Positions 1-13,200 of a stretch of DNA of 64,000 nucleotides are shown piece after piece (positions within the stretch are counted from its first letter, which is position 1; every line of letters starts with the position of its first letter). This DNA comes from Cinclus cinclus. Lineage: Eukaryota; Chordata; Aves; Passeriformes; Cinclidae. A program made the translations under genes and the position numbers. Location of the stretch: the NCBI RefSeq assembly GCF_963662255.1, contig NC_085051.1, forward strand, positions 51,313,101 through 51,377,100, in the 5' to 3' direction. The notes beneath the pieces were generated by a model, which was given only the letters and a program-made list of their open reading frames with translations, did not search any database and was not told where the DNA came from.

Positions 1-70
1 TTGAAAGAAGGGGTGTGCTGCAAAGTCAAGCAATAAAAAGCAAGTTCCCTTTCACGTGTGCACTAATCTT

Positions 71-85
71 CCCCCCCCCCCCCCC
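71..85. repeat. Poly-C homopolymer tract
   Basis: This is an uninterrupted run of 15 C on the plus strand, flanked by pyrimidine-rich sequence. It is a simple repeat, and its length is likely to vary between individuals and to be error-prone in sequencing. Confidence 0.95.
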
Positions 86-3000
86 ATGTTTATCATTCTC
101 CACACATAGCCAGCTATCTACACATCAGTCACGCTCAACTCTCAGCAGCCTGGCTATTGCACACCTACGCACAGATTCCCAGTCTTCATTCATTTCAGAT
201 TTGTGTCAGCATCTGAACACCTCTATGGAAACCATTGCATACACTGAAAACTAACGTTATTAATGGGAGCGCTGGTGAAGAGTCCACTCTTTTCCTGCAA
301 GATGGTTATTCTGGACACTTGTAGGTTAGATTTTGTGTTCCAGTAAACCTTGTCCCTTTTATTATTACAAAATAAAAGGTTAAAAAAAGAGGCAATGCAA
401 GTGTCATATATAATGAATTTAGAGAAATACAAAACAAAAGAAATATATAATAATTTGATGGTGTCAAGCTGAGAACATTATTAAAAGTAAGGAATATAAT
501 ATTATCCTATTGAAGGTATTGACACCAATATATCTCGGAGCAACTTGGACTTCACCTTGGGTCAGCAATGTTGAGAACATGACCTATTACAATGTCTACC
601 TTCAAATTTCAAGTGTATTTTATTCACTCTGCAGATAAAGCTACTAAACTAGAATGCTTTTGGATTTTATAGAGTATTTTTATAACTCATTCTTTTTGTC
701 TGTTGCTCTGAGTCTTTAGAGATTTTCAACAGCATAGTATTCTTTTTACCATCTGTAACCATAATTTTTCCAATATGTTGCCAATGTTGCTTTTCTAGTT
801 ATTTCTCCTACAGTTGCTTCAAGAAGATGTAGGGAGGGTGAAATAGAAAAATCAGATCCCAGAAGCCAAAACGTGAAAATGCATATGTCTGCTAATCTCT
901 GTTTAGACAGCTTTTTGCTAAGTATATTTGCTGTACATTGTTAAATTTGACTCACTTGAACATTTTCAGGCCCTTCAAGGTAAAAAAGGGACAATATCAT
1001 GCTAGCTAATTTTAGGAAACGGGTCCTTCAAACCATAAACATATCTGGTTTCTAAATACAGTTGCTTCTTAGAACTGCCATAGTACAGTTTTTCTAATTG
1101 GTCATTCTTAACCTCTAGCAAAAATAAATGGAAATGAAATAGTATGTAGTACTATAAGGCATTAAAGGCAGGAAAGATTACTTGTGATTTAGACATAATG
1201 TCACTTCTTGGTATGAAGAAGTTGATTGACTACTTCCAAAATAAGTTTTCATTCTTGAATGCCTGAGGAAATATTGATTGCTTTAGAGTTATGTTTCATC
1301 CCACAACTTAGTACGGCTGTTGTTTTAGAGCCTTGCTTTGAACAACCTGCTTTGTTTGGGAATATGAAGAATAAACAGAACTTTCTAACTCACTGGATCC
1401 CCCTGTAACCCTCACCTCAACCATAATCCAATACTCATCAGCTCTGGGAAATGAAAATTATGTTTCAAGGTAGGTGTCATTAACATACTGCTAATGGTAC
1501 GCGACATCCATTCTACCATGGAGCATGGCAGTTGCAGGGTGGTAATAGTGTGGGCTCTTTTCTTTGCTGAGATGTAGTGTCTCTCTTCCAGGGACTGATG
1601 GGTTGTTCCTGCCAACAAAGAACACTGTAATTCCTCGCTGGCTAAATGCCAACAGCACATGATCAGAAATCTTGTGGTAATTCTTAGAGGGGAAAATAAA
1701 TTTTCAACTGGTTACACTACTTATCATATTAACTAGCCCATTTTTAAAATTTATAAATTTCTCACTCCTATAAAATGTATTCTCATTTAAATATCTAACC
1801 ATTTATTTAGATTTCAAATCATGCAGTCATGTGATTCCTGGATTTAATTTAAAGCTGTGCTTTAGCGAAAAAAAACCTGCTAACATTGAAACTGCAAAGA
1901 AAATGAAGTAGGAAACCCCAAAATAAAGACCTAACATTTGTTTTAAACTAATTAATTGATTAATTTGTATCATGCCTGACTCATAAAACAAGTTTTCATT
2001 AGCTGGAAATGACGATTTGTTCACATTGCAATTTGCAGTTTAAAGATGTTTCAATACATGATGCAAACAGCATAACCCCTCAAAAAAAATGAACCAGCTC
2101 CAAACAGACATAATGTGTTGGAAAGTGCTGATCTAGACTAAACCAAATCACTCTTGGACCTATTTGTTTCTACAGAGGAAACATAACAGCCTCTGCTGTA
2201 GTAATGATTAAACTCAAAAATGCAAGTTCTACATGATCCTCTGTAGGTGCACAGATATTAGAGATACATTTAATAAACTTTTAATAAGTTTCTGGCAATG
2301 AGGAGGCTCAAAATTCTATGATACAAATGGTTATGTTTAGAATAATTTTCAATTTTTAATAATCAAAAAAATTCAAGGGTCTTCAGATATTTAGCCTGAG
2401 TTTGTCATTAAAATGACAGATTCCCATTTAACTGACAGATATCCCATTTAGGATTGTTACATAAGAACACTGCTGGATAGCCCCGATGCCTCATTAAAAA
2501 TCTGCCCATAGTGCTGTGTTTTAGTCTTCCATATGGAATTTGGCAAAGTTGTTCTTTACACAATAGCCTGTATTTCATGTTTTAACTGTTGAAGAATTAC
2601 TCTGTTGCTGTGCTTGTCCTTGATGAATTTTATTTCAGAAACATACTTTTTAAAGAAGCTTTCTTCTGCTAAAATATCTTTTATTTCTGGAAGCGTACTC
2701 TGTCAGATCATGTCTGACTCCTGTGCTGACAAAAGGATTATAATGAGGTAGGTTGCATTAAAAGATACAGAAAAGAAATTCACAATCAGTCTGTCAAAAG
2801 TACTCAGGTAGTAATAAAGGATTGCAGAAGTAGATAGTGGACCAACAAAACAGACACTCTCACTATTGCATTATCTGGGTTTTTTGCTGTATGTGATGTT
2901 TTATCTTACCTTCCCTCTTGCGAACCATAAGGATTGTATTTGAGTATTCATGTTTATTTTGCTCAATAGACTTGTGAAACAAACAGTTTCTTAGAGGAGA

Positions 3001-4120
3001 AAGTTCGTTTATGGGGGAAGTCAGATTTTTACTTTGGTACTGTATGTTTCTCTAGGATTTTGAGAGCTAATAACCTTTGCCCACATTCCTACTAGGAAAA
3101 CTGAAATTAATTGTCTGTCATTGTCACGAGGTTGGATAAAATTATATTTTGCATGGAATTTGTAGGATGTGCATCTTTGGGACCTTTTATTCCTGCAGAA
3201 TATTTTATGATTCTTGAGCTTTAAAAAGAGAGAAGGAGAAAATTGAGGAATAGAAGCATGCCTACAAAGTTCAGAGCAGCCAATTCAGAGCTCCCAGGAA
3301 AGGCCAAGCATGTTATATGACATATGATAATCTTGTGGTGAACAGTAATCAAGAGGAGTAGCACTGTATCAAACCCTTGAATGAAAAAAATGGCTGTCTG
3401 TTACCAGTGAACTATTTTTAAAACTGTGAAACTTGCCTCAAATAACATAGAAGGCCACAGGCTAAGAGGGGCCATCTAGCAGGCAAAATGAATTGCTTAC
3501 AGAGATTATAATATGTGGGATATAAGTTTTTATGAAAGAAAGCAGGAAGGGTGGTTCATGAAACTACTGAATTAAGAAAATGTATATACCTACCATATAG
3601 AAATCCTGATGTTTTCAGGCCATTTTGATGAAGAGGTTTAACTGATCTGAATACAAATTCGAGTATTTCAGACAATTTTATGGTATTAGAAGATGATAAT
3701 TTTCAGAAGTGCTCAATGCTACTGCCATTTAAAATTCAATCCCTAATGTTTCAGTGTGGTAGTACTAACATTAACTTTTTTGAGATCCACTAATACAGAG
3801 AACTACATGACTGTTGTCTCCTGATAGTGTTTGCTGACCTGAGACATCATTGGTTTTCTCAGGGAACAGTAGCACTCCTTGGTTTAACAATGTCCTTGGT
3901 CTTTGCCTTTTCAGCCTTGGAGGAGGGGTTGCTTATCAGCAAGCTCCTGGACCACAGTGACCATCCCAGATCCCTCTGGGTGCAGATCTGACTTGGCCAG
4001 TAGTTTTCTGATATAACCTATTACCTTTTTTTCCAGATGTCAACAATGCTCCTGGTTTGATGTGTGTTCAGAGAGAAGAAACAAGAAAATGTTGCTGAGT
4101 TCCTGAAGTCTGGTAGGTCT

Positions 4121-4164
4121 GAGCAAAGACTCTGAGTAAAGACTGAGTAAAGACTCTGAGTGAT
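4121..4164. repeat. Short imperfect tandem repeat, 11-13 bp unit
   Basis: Three adjacent copies of a unit reading GAGYAAAGACT(CT) occur here. The middle copy lacks the last two bases, and a partial fourth copy (GAGT) follows. The pattern looks like replication slippage. Confidence 0.8.
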
Positions 4165-5261
4165 ACAGTCAGCTCTAGCAGGTCATCCTATTCAAATACA
4201 TTGCCCTCACAGGAAAATGTTTGGAAAGTTATATCTTCCACATGAATGGAATATATATCTCACATAAAATCCTGTACCACATCAAATTAGGCTGCTTCAG
4301 ACAAAGGCAAAGTACCTTCCTTCCTTCCTGTACAATTTTCTCCAGTTGAAGATATTCAGACCCTATATCCTAGTAACCAATCATGCTAATAATTTTACAA
4401 TAAAGTACAAGGGCTGCATATGAGGTACTTTATCAAGTCAATTGCTGCAAACGAGGAGGTGAAATATTTTCCCAAATGCTCCATAATATTTGCTGTGATT
4501 GGATTGTGGTAATAATGTATTTTATAGTTACCTGTCTAATGCAGGATAAATAAATTCAGAACAAGCAAAGTCAGAATTTGACAAGAATACAGAATAGCTA
4601 GTTAATGCATTTTTATGTAGGTGAAAGTACAGACAGAAGTACACTGGTTATAAATGCTAAAGTACTATTTATCAAAGCAATGTACTAGATTTAATATATG
4701 TAATAGATTAAGTCAGGAAGACAGGTTCCTGTTTTGCTTTGACCAAAAATGTTTTTAGATTAGACCTACTGACAAACTGCAGCTGCAGAAATTTCATTTT
4801 CTGTTCATAAGGCCTTCTCTTTAATTGCAGGCTAAGAAGAAGCTTACTTTTGTCTGCTGTTTAGCTAGAACTTATGCAGTACTGTGCTTAGGAGCAGTTC
4901 CGAGAGACTTTCCCAAGGTGCCTACAGGCAATGATGGATGAAATTATCTCTGGTAAAAGAAGAGGTGTATTACAGTTTATAAAATGGCATGGATCCTCAT
5001 TAATTGCTTTCATGTCCTTGCTGCTCAGCATGGTGTAAATATGCACCTTGGTTCAAACAAAGGTGTAACTTTATTTGTGAGAACTTTATCTGCTTCCATG
5101 AGTTAGCAGCTGGCTATGCATCATGCACATCATTTTGACATTTATGCCTGTTCTACTGCCTGCCTAAGATGGTTTACCCACTAGCTTTACAGAAAAAAAA
5201 TTGAATGCTACAATGCAGTGTACCTCCACCTCTGTGCTTATCACACCTTTCTATGAGGCAG

Positions 5262-5291
5262 TGCTCTGTTCCTCAGTGTTCTGTTCCTCAG
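5262..5291. repeat. Tandem duplication, 15 bp x 2
   Basis: Two adjacent 15-base units read TGYTCTGTTCCTCAG and differ at one position. This is a local slippage duplication with no evident function. Confidence 0.85.
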
Positions 5292-7127
5292 GGAGCACTT
5301 TTGATGCCAATTTTTTTCCCTCCCGTGTTAGACATGGTTTAATCACTGCGTTTTTCCTCCTAATACCTCTATTTTGGAATACCCAATTCACAGAACTAAT
5401 TGCAGAGATATTTTTCTAGCTCAGAGTAGAAGTGCATTGTACAATATTCTTAGCATAAAAAACTTACAACCCTCTTACACAGCCAAAGCAGATTGAAATT
5501 TCTTCAGGACCACTGCAGCTCAACAGTTTTTGGGTCCAAGTTTCACTGAAGTGATAAGCAAAATTAGTCTTGGGATCAGGTCTGCAGGCTCTACTCTTGA
5601 AAGTTGAACTATATACCAATAAATTAACATTTCTAGTACTGAGGCTGACTGTCACAAAATAACTTTGTCCATACTCTTGATCTCTCATAGTCTTCAAATT
5701 AGAAAATTTGTTTGTAGATTATAGCTCAGAATGTTCATTTGTCCATATTGATTCTTAGACTGTGCCCAGGATTTAGGCAAGGGCTAAATATCTTGAGTCA
5801 AAGCTGTGTCAGGCTGTAATGTCATTGTAATGGCTTAGATAATTGTGTTTCATTGCCTAGGAATGTTTCTTCGTACTGTTCACTAACCTGGGTCTGTCTA
5901 CCATGACAGTTATATTTCTCATAACCATTTATCAAAAAGCTGCAGGAGCTTGATTCTGTCACATTTCTGTTTCTTCTCCAATTTTCAGCTATTTAAACTC
6001 AGCTAAGATAACAGCCTTGCTATTACTGCTCTTTTATTTCACCAGAATGTCTGTTGCACCTGTTTCCATTATGTCTGCACCTTGAATAATCCAGTAAACT
6101 CTTCATCCACACAAGAGTCACAATCACATTGGGTTTTGGGGCTGTTTCCATTGTATTTTTACCACTCTGGTTTCACTGAACTTCAATGCAATATAATGGT
6201 TCAACTATTTTTTTTCCCCGAGTTCAATGCAGAAAGTATTCCTCAGTAGGTGCTTCTTTTACCTAACCAACATCCATCAATTCTATGCGACTGATTTTCC
6301 AGAAATAACACCACTTTCATTTTTTGTGATTTCTGTTCCTCTTTCCTCCACCTCCCCACCTGTATTTTTACACTTATCTGTTCTGCTCATTGCTTAGAAC
6401 AAGTACAGCCCAAAATCAGTATGTTCTTCTTCTATTCCTTAGAGCATGGATTTGAAATTCTAACTTTAGATACCTAAGCTTAAATATTGTGTCACCACAT
6501 ATAAATACAGTCCATGCCTAGGAATTGACTTGCACTAGGATTCACAAGTTTGTAATTACTGATGATAAGTAAATCCCACAAAACATCATATACTTCTCTA
6601 AAAAAAACCCATAAATTTTATGAAGTATTTTTAATTACAATTTCAGGAATGCTATCTCAAATTTTTGAATGGAAAATGTATTCTGTTATCTACAATGTAG
6701 TTTAAGAGTTAAGGAGCTCTGGAATGCACGCTGTGAACTACACTGTACTCCATGACAGTAATCTTGCAAATCCTTACAAGGCCCATTAAAAATACAATTT
6801 TTTGCACAGCAATTTATTAGGAATTAATTAAGATTAGGGACCAAATTTGGTGTTCAGTGTGTATTTGCAGTCGTTGCATTGGTCATTCAAGAGTTTTGGC
6901 CGTCTCAAAAACATGGCATCAACTATGCTAATTAAAACTGGTTTCAGCTGCAAATCTGCCTTCATTACAAGCTTTTGGCACCAATGAACATTGTATTTTG
7001 AGCTCTCCTCTGTTTCTCATTTTCACTTTAAAAATATAGTTTTGAGGATTGAAATGGAAAGAATGTTTACTGGAGAAGCTTCTGCTTTTGAAAAGCGAAG
7101 GAGGAAGTGTTGAAGAATTGAGCAGCC

Positions 7128-7250
7128 AATGTTGGAAGAGCCCTCAAAAGTTTATCTGGTCCAACCTCTCATGGCAAGGGGAGCCTAGATGAGATTATCT
7201 AGCACCCTATCCAGTTACATCTTGAAAACCTCCAGTATCACTATGCCTAA
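7128..7250 (-). mobile_element. CR1 LINE 3'-end fragment, old and degraded
   Basis: The plus strand reads like the reverse complement of a CR1 3' region: TTGGAAG, then TATCTGGTCCAACC, then TAGCACCCTATCCAG and CTTGAAAACCTCCAG. The same order of motifs occurs in the longer minus-strand CR1 starting at 58771, which supports the call from within the window. Only about 120 bp survive, and neither the terminal octamer tail nor the coding part is left. It is probably an old subfamily related to the 58771 copy. Confidence 0.65.
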
Positions 7251-10200
7251 AGCAATTTTGCATAACTAAGCTGAAAATTTTATTTTTAAAAGGGCAGTGG
7301 GTATTGCTCTAAATTTTCTCTATTTAAAAATTCATGTTTAAAGGGGAAAACGAACTTTTATTTGTAATGGAAAAAGCAAATTTTTATGAGTCTTGGGTAA
7401 CATTGACAGAAAAGATATGATCTGATTAAAGCTTGCAGGAGCTTTTTTTAAACTCTAAAAAAAAAAAGAAAAACAATTCAACCTATGAGTTTAAGCAAAA
7501 ATACAGTCAAATACTCTGAGTGCATTAGACAAAGCAGAATGAAACAGTATTAGTGGTATTTATCCTTGAGGTATAGAAGCAGCAACTTACCTTTAATTAA
7601 AGAAAGAGAGGACCTAAATGTATCTGTACATGACAAAATGATCAGAAAGGGTAAAGGAAGGGAAGAGGTACAATGGAATTCTGCCTATTGTACTTTTAAG
7701 GCTGCCTGTGTTTAGCTCAGATACATTGGCATTTCCTGTTCTGCCTTCCTTCCTAAAAGACCAAAGCCCTGTAAGGGGCATATCCCTATGGGTTTCAAGA
7801 ACTTGGTAGAGAAGGGAATTACAGTTTGCCTGAATCCACTATACAGACATGTGAGAGAGCAGTTTCACCTATTGTGGAAACTCCTGATTGCTTCAATCTC
7901 TTTTACTGCTCGTCATCAATAAACTGGGAAGAGGGAAGTTGAGAAGATATAGAATATTTTCAATATTCTATTTGATCCGGAAATCAAAATAATAGGGGGG
8001 TTGATTTTGGACCACTTTTAGAGGATAGTTCTCATCAGTTATTACAGTTTGGGCATTATACTGAAACTGAATGTGAGGAACCAAGGTGCTGGCAACAAGT
8101 CAAAGTTGAATGTACCTATTTGTTATTTGATAAAATGAATGTATGGCTTCCAGCACAGGTGTCTGAACTTTTAAGAAAGGTCACTCACTCAGTGCAAGGG
8201 GAATTGTCTTTCAATCAAGTCCTCTCCCAGCCTTGGCTTGATTTATGTCTTACTGCAAATATTATCTGAAAATGAAAAATAACATAATGCCATAAAGGTG
8301 TTATTGGAAAATGGAAAATAACATCACTTCCATTATTGCTGACATGAAGCCAAGCTGATTTGTGGATAAAAGTCCTGCAGAGGATCAAAAGCTCACACTG
8401 CGTTGTTGCCACCAAAGACAGGTCTCAAGAGAGCATCTCTCTTTGTGGCTACTTTATTTCAGTGTTCTTGCAGAAAATCTTTTGTGGTTCTGGGGAAAAT
8501 GAAGCCCCATTATTTGCCTAAATAAAAGCTCACAGTTGTGAAGATGCTGTTGGCAATGAGATAAGCCCAAAACGGGTTTGAAATAGGGAAGAGGTGTCTG
8601 CCATGTGGCTAAATGAGAAGCTCTTCCAAAGCTTAGAAGGCAGACTTGGAGAAGGAAGTGCAGGTGAGATGGAAATAAAGGATTCAATTCTGTAAGCTAG
8701 AGGTGGCTTGGTAGGCAAGGGGGCCTTTTGAATTGGTATGTCCTTTCCACTGCTTAATGTGCGAGCCTGGGAAACCCAGACAGTCTTCAGTTATCTGTTT
8801 CCAACTCTATAATTATCTCACAAAGACAAAACCATGACAGGTAAGAGAACGCCCAGGAACTATACAGAAGTTGTAGGAGCCCATGGGGCATGAGCTGGAA
8901 CAGTTATGACACACTCAGAGCTGAGAACCTGAAAGGTGCTGAGCGAGGTTGTTCAGTATGAGAAGAATGAAACCCAAACATATGTATATACTCTGCTGCA
9001 GTGTATACACCGCTACATGCAAAAATGACTGTTATGATGTACCCAAACAGATTCTTTTTTAAAATTAGAAAACAGGTATATCAGAGGCTAAAAATGGTAA
9101 ACTATCATCTGAAATGGCCAATTTCAGAATTGTCTGCTTTCTTAATTTCTTTTTTAAAGAGGTCAGGTTGGAAAAAAACATTCCTATCAATCTGAAGAAA
9201 ATGCACTGTTTTAAGCAGTTTGCCATTTATTCAGCCTTGTATACCTGGGAAGTATGGTACCTGAAAACAATATGTTCTCTAGAAGAGTGCAAATGTATCC
9301 TCAGAACAAACTTCATCAGACAAAACTTCACTACATCATTACTGAAACATGCTCAGTCTTCACTCCCCAAAGCACCTCTGTCAGTCAGCTGGTGTCATCC
9401 AGTCACTCACAAACACATTGACTGAATAAAATGAATATTCTAATCACTGTTTGGAGATGTATACTCAGCCACTAATTCTTTATTATACACTCATGAATTT
9501 TATTGAATATTATTAATCATAGTCCAAGCCATAGGTTTTGACTGAAATTTCCTACTTGGAACTCAAAGAGCTTTTAATTTTAAAATGTGGGATATTTTGA
9601 TTATTCATTACTATTAAGGTGGAACAGAAAGCCTTACATGTCAGCTTTTTCTCCATGGGATCTTTACTAATTCTGTTTTACAGATGACACAAAAATGTCT
9701 GGCTCATGTTTATAGACTGCCTCATAATTTGTTGCTCTAAGATTCTATTGAGCAATAAACATAATTATCAATGTCAGATCTGTCAGCAAGCTGCTAGTAT
9801 CCCTAGAATTGCATGATCCTCTCTTTTTTCTCTGAAACACAAGGCAGAAAAAAGGTGCTGAATGAAAGGCCAACATGTGACTTCTAGTATGGCAATGAAG
9901 TACCAGCAGTAGAGTAAAACTCCTTTTATTTGTGGATTTGGAAGAAAAGAAAGGAGCCTACCATGATTAAAATCACTGTCAAATACACAACTTATCTTTC
10001 TTCCACAGTTTATTCAGAGGAAATTTTCAGTGTGTATGGGGAATACGATTAAAACTGATGAGACAAGACTGGATCTATACTGAAAAATAGATTATTGACA
10101 ATAGCTTCAAACATGGATAATTCCTATACCCTACTCGTACAGATGCTGATAAGGAAGCTGACATGGGGCTCAGGTCTATGCAGCCATACAAGGAGATAAG

Positions 10201-13200
10201 AGACCGAAGTTGAGTGAATTTGACTTCTGAACTGGAATTCATCAGAAGTAGTGCAACATTTGGAAATTTTACTTGACTGAATTGTTGCCTTACCAATCAA
10301 AAATTGAGCAAAGGGTTCCATGTACATGATATGTATGTGAATGACAAAACTGCTTGTCTTTATTCCCAATGTCTTCCTGACTGTCAGGAGTAGAGGAAGC
10401 AACTATGGAGATGGAAGGAATATTTAATTTTCTGTTTCATCTGTCCTTACACTTCATGGGATTTTCTTATTTACTGGTACAGAAAGAATTTGAGAGCAAG
10501 GTATCTTTTGCTAAGATATTAATTTTAAACATCAGGCCAAACCTAAACTGAAATGTTATGTTTGGATTTTATATATTAAATGATAACATGGGAAGAAGTA
10601 GTGATACATTATTTATATGGGGACTGGTTTTGCTAGTTCATTGGACAATTTTGCCAAACATAGCCCAGCATGTTCTCTGTTTGCATCTAGAAATTGTCAA
10701 GCTTTACTCTTACAAATTAAATGGATGCGTGGGAATATTAGCTTTGACATAACACGTAAAATCAGAAGGTACAAGTAATACTTTACACAGAATAAATGTC
10801 GATCTAGCTGCTCAGATATCAAATTCAATGTTGAAACTAAGATATTTGCAGTTCTGTCTTGTGGGCCACACACTGTTGACTCAGAGATAAAAGGGAAGCT
10901 GTGTTCTGTCCTGAGCATGGAAGCTGAGTCTGTACAGGAGTGGAACTATTTTTGTTTTGCACAGTCTGACACAGAATGGAATTTGTAGTTTCTCTTTGCT
11001 ATAGTGACTGCTAGAACTTAAGAGGTTTAGGAAGGAATTTTTCCACTAGAACCTATCCTGGTACTGGAAAAACATCCTTGCAGAAACCAAAACACTGTGC
11101 TGGAGAGACAGACTCTTTCTATGCTGGTCTTTGAGTCACTGCAGTGAATGGCTTATATTTAATGTTCTGAAAGATATTGCTTTGACTTAACTGGGCCTGA
11201 GTTGTACTGGACAAAGGTATTGTAGATTTGTGACTTTGGGCTCCAGTTCTTCGGTGTGCAATCATTAAAGATGCCAAAATCCATTTGTAAGGGTAAGTTT
11301 CAAGCTCCCATTATTACAGATAAAATTTAAAAAAATACTGTCTGGAGGGTTTTTGTGCAGTGATATATCTGCATATCAAGCTTTAATTTTGTGGAAAAGG
11401 CCTTCCATAGGTAAAGCCAATGGCTATGACCTAAAGAAAAACAGAGTCTTTCCCTTTCCCTCTCCAAACCTCTTCCTTCCAAAAAGTACAGGGGAAAGGA
11501 GATATAAATGAAAAAGGATCATTGCATAGGCCTGAATTCCAGTTTTGGGGTTTTTTTTCTCCCAAGGTTTGGGAGGCCTTCCTGTTTAAAGAGCAAAGAA
11601 AGAATTTCAAGTGGGAAAAACCTTGTAATTCTAATAATGTTGACATTCTAGGTTATCTAATTAATGCCTTTTTATGCCTGGGCTGAATGGTCAATTTTAA
11701 ATTAAGCAAAAGATCAGGAACTATTGAAATGCAAAAGTTTAGTCCTTCAGTGGGGAGCAGGAAGGGTAGGAGACATTTACACACAACAGGAGCCTTGCAA
11801 AGAGACATCTATTCAGAGCTCTGTGCTGGGGGACTGCATTAGTGTTCTGTTTGCTGTGCATGGCTCAGAGCTCCAGCACAGAGAGCTGGCTGCTAGCTGA
11901 AGCCAGGAGCTCTCCTGGGAGCAGCAGGGCGAAGGCAGAGCACTCCAAAAGGGGTTGGGCAGCCAGCAGCATGAAGGCAAATCACCAGGGCATCCACAGC
12001 AGCCACAGCTAAGCTTTGTTGACAGGCAAGACCTGACAGTCCTCAGCTACGAAGCAGAGTTTAGCCAAGACTGAAAGCAAGCAGCTGGCCTTGGCAGAGG
12101 TAAAGTGCAATTAGCATTGTTACACTGCAGAACAGCCTTCCCCCAACAACCAACTATGGGGCTGGCTCACCTTCCTGCAGTATGGTACTGTGAAGGCAAT
12201 TGATTCATGTTTGGAAAGGACCAGGTGACCCATTAAACACCATGTTTAACTTATTTTCACTCACTGAGAGAGACATTTTATTGCATGCCTTTACATCTGA
12301 ACTTAGCCCTTCTGCTAGTTAAGGCTTGTTATAGATGACAACTTCCATGCTCATCCCAATCAGGCACCTGTGGCTGTGCAGCTTGCTGGGGTTGGCATAG
12401 CTAAAATTCAAAACGCTGAGACCTCTTAAGGTCATCCAAAAAACTTTCAAAACCTGGAGTAAAACGGTGCTATCTTGTTCAATACAGGTGTTTTATTGAA
12501 ATGCTTAGTTTGCTGTCATGTATAAGTGAAAAGGGAGGAATTATAAGAATGCTAAAAGAAGAAGTGCTCCATCAATCCTTTTCCCTATTAACTGCCCCAG
12601 AAATTAGGTTTAAAGGCTTGAGGAATCTGAAGGCAAGTCTTTCTTCTTACCTTAGGAGTTCAGACTTCTCTCAGAGAAGTTCCCTAACAACCAGTTTTTT
12701 AGAATTTGATTGCCCTTGATCTTTACTTTTGATGCTGTTCCTGTGTCCTCTAGGTTGAGAATGAATCCCATCTTTTGTGGTATGTAGGCTGGTGGTTAGT
12801 GGTATCACAGTTCTGAGGTGGATTGGCAGCTCTAAAGTTGCACAGTGTAGTGCTGAGATACTCTTAAGAATATGAAAATTAGTCTCTAGCTTACGAAATT
12901 GCACTTTCCCCAGGGGAGCAAAAGATTTTGGTTTCTGTTGCTGATTACAAAAGCATGTTGTAATGGTTTTTAGAAGTGGAAAAAGACCAGGAAGAAGGAT
13001 TGCAGACATATCTCCAAATACTGACTTATTTTCATTCTACTTAGAGAAACAGGGAGTTAGGAGATGTGGGTTCATTGCTCTGCATCACCAAGGGGATGGT
13101 GTGTCCTATATCCCACCTGAGCTGCAATGGAAGGGGAAAACTGTTCCTCCTTTCTCTAGGGATGTCAGCTCTCTTAGTAGAAGCAATGTTTTTAATTTAA

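Larger units (their letters stand above)
86..7127. other. Unique AT-rich non-coding DNA
   Basis: I see no coding gene here on either strand. The open frames are short (60-82 codons), stop at random, and resemble no family I know. There is no CR1 copy and no RNA gene that I can recognise. The only internal structure noted is two short tandem duplications, listed separately. The stretch could be intergenic or intronic, and the sequence alone does not decide which. Confidence 0.7.
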
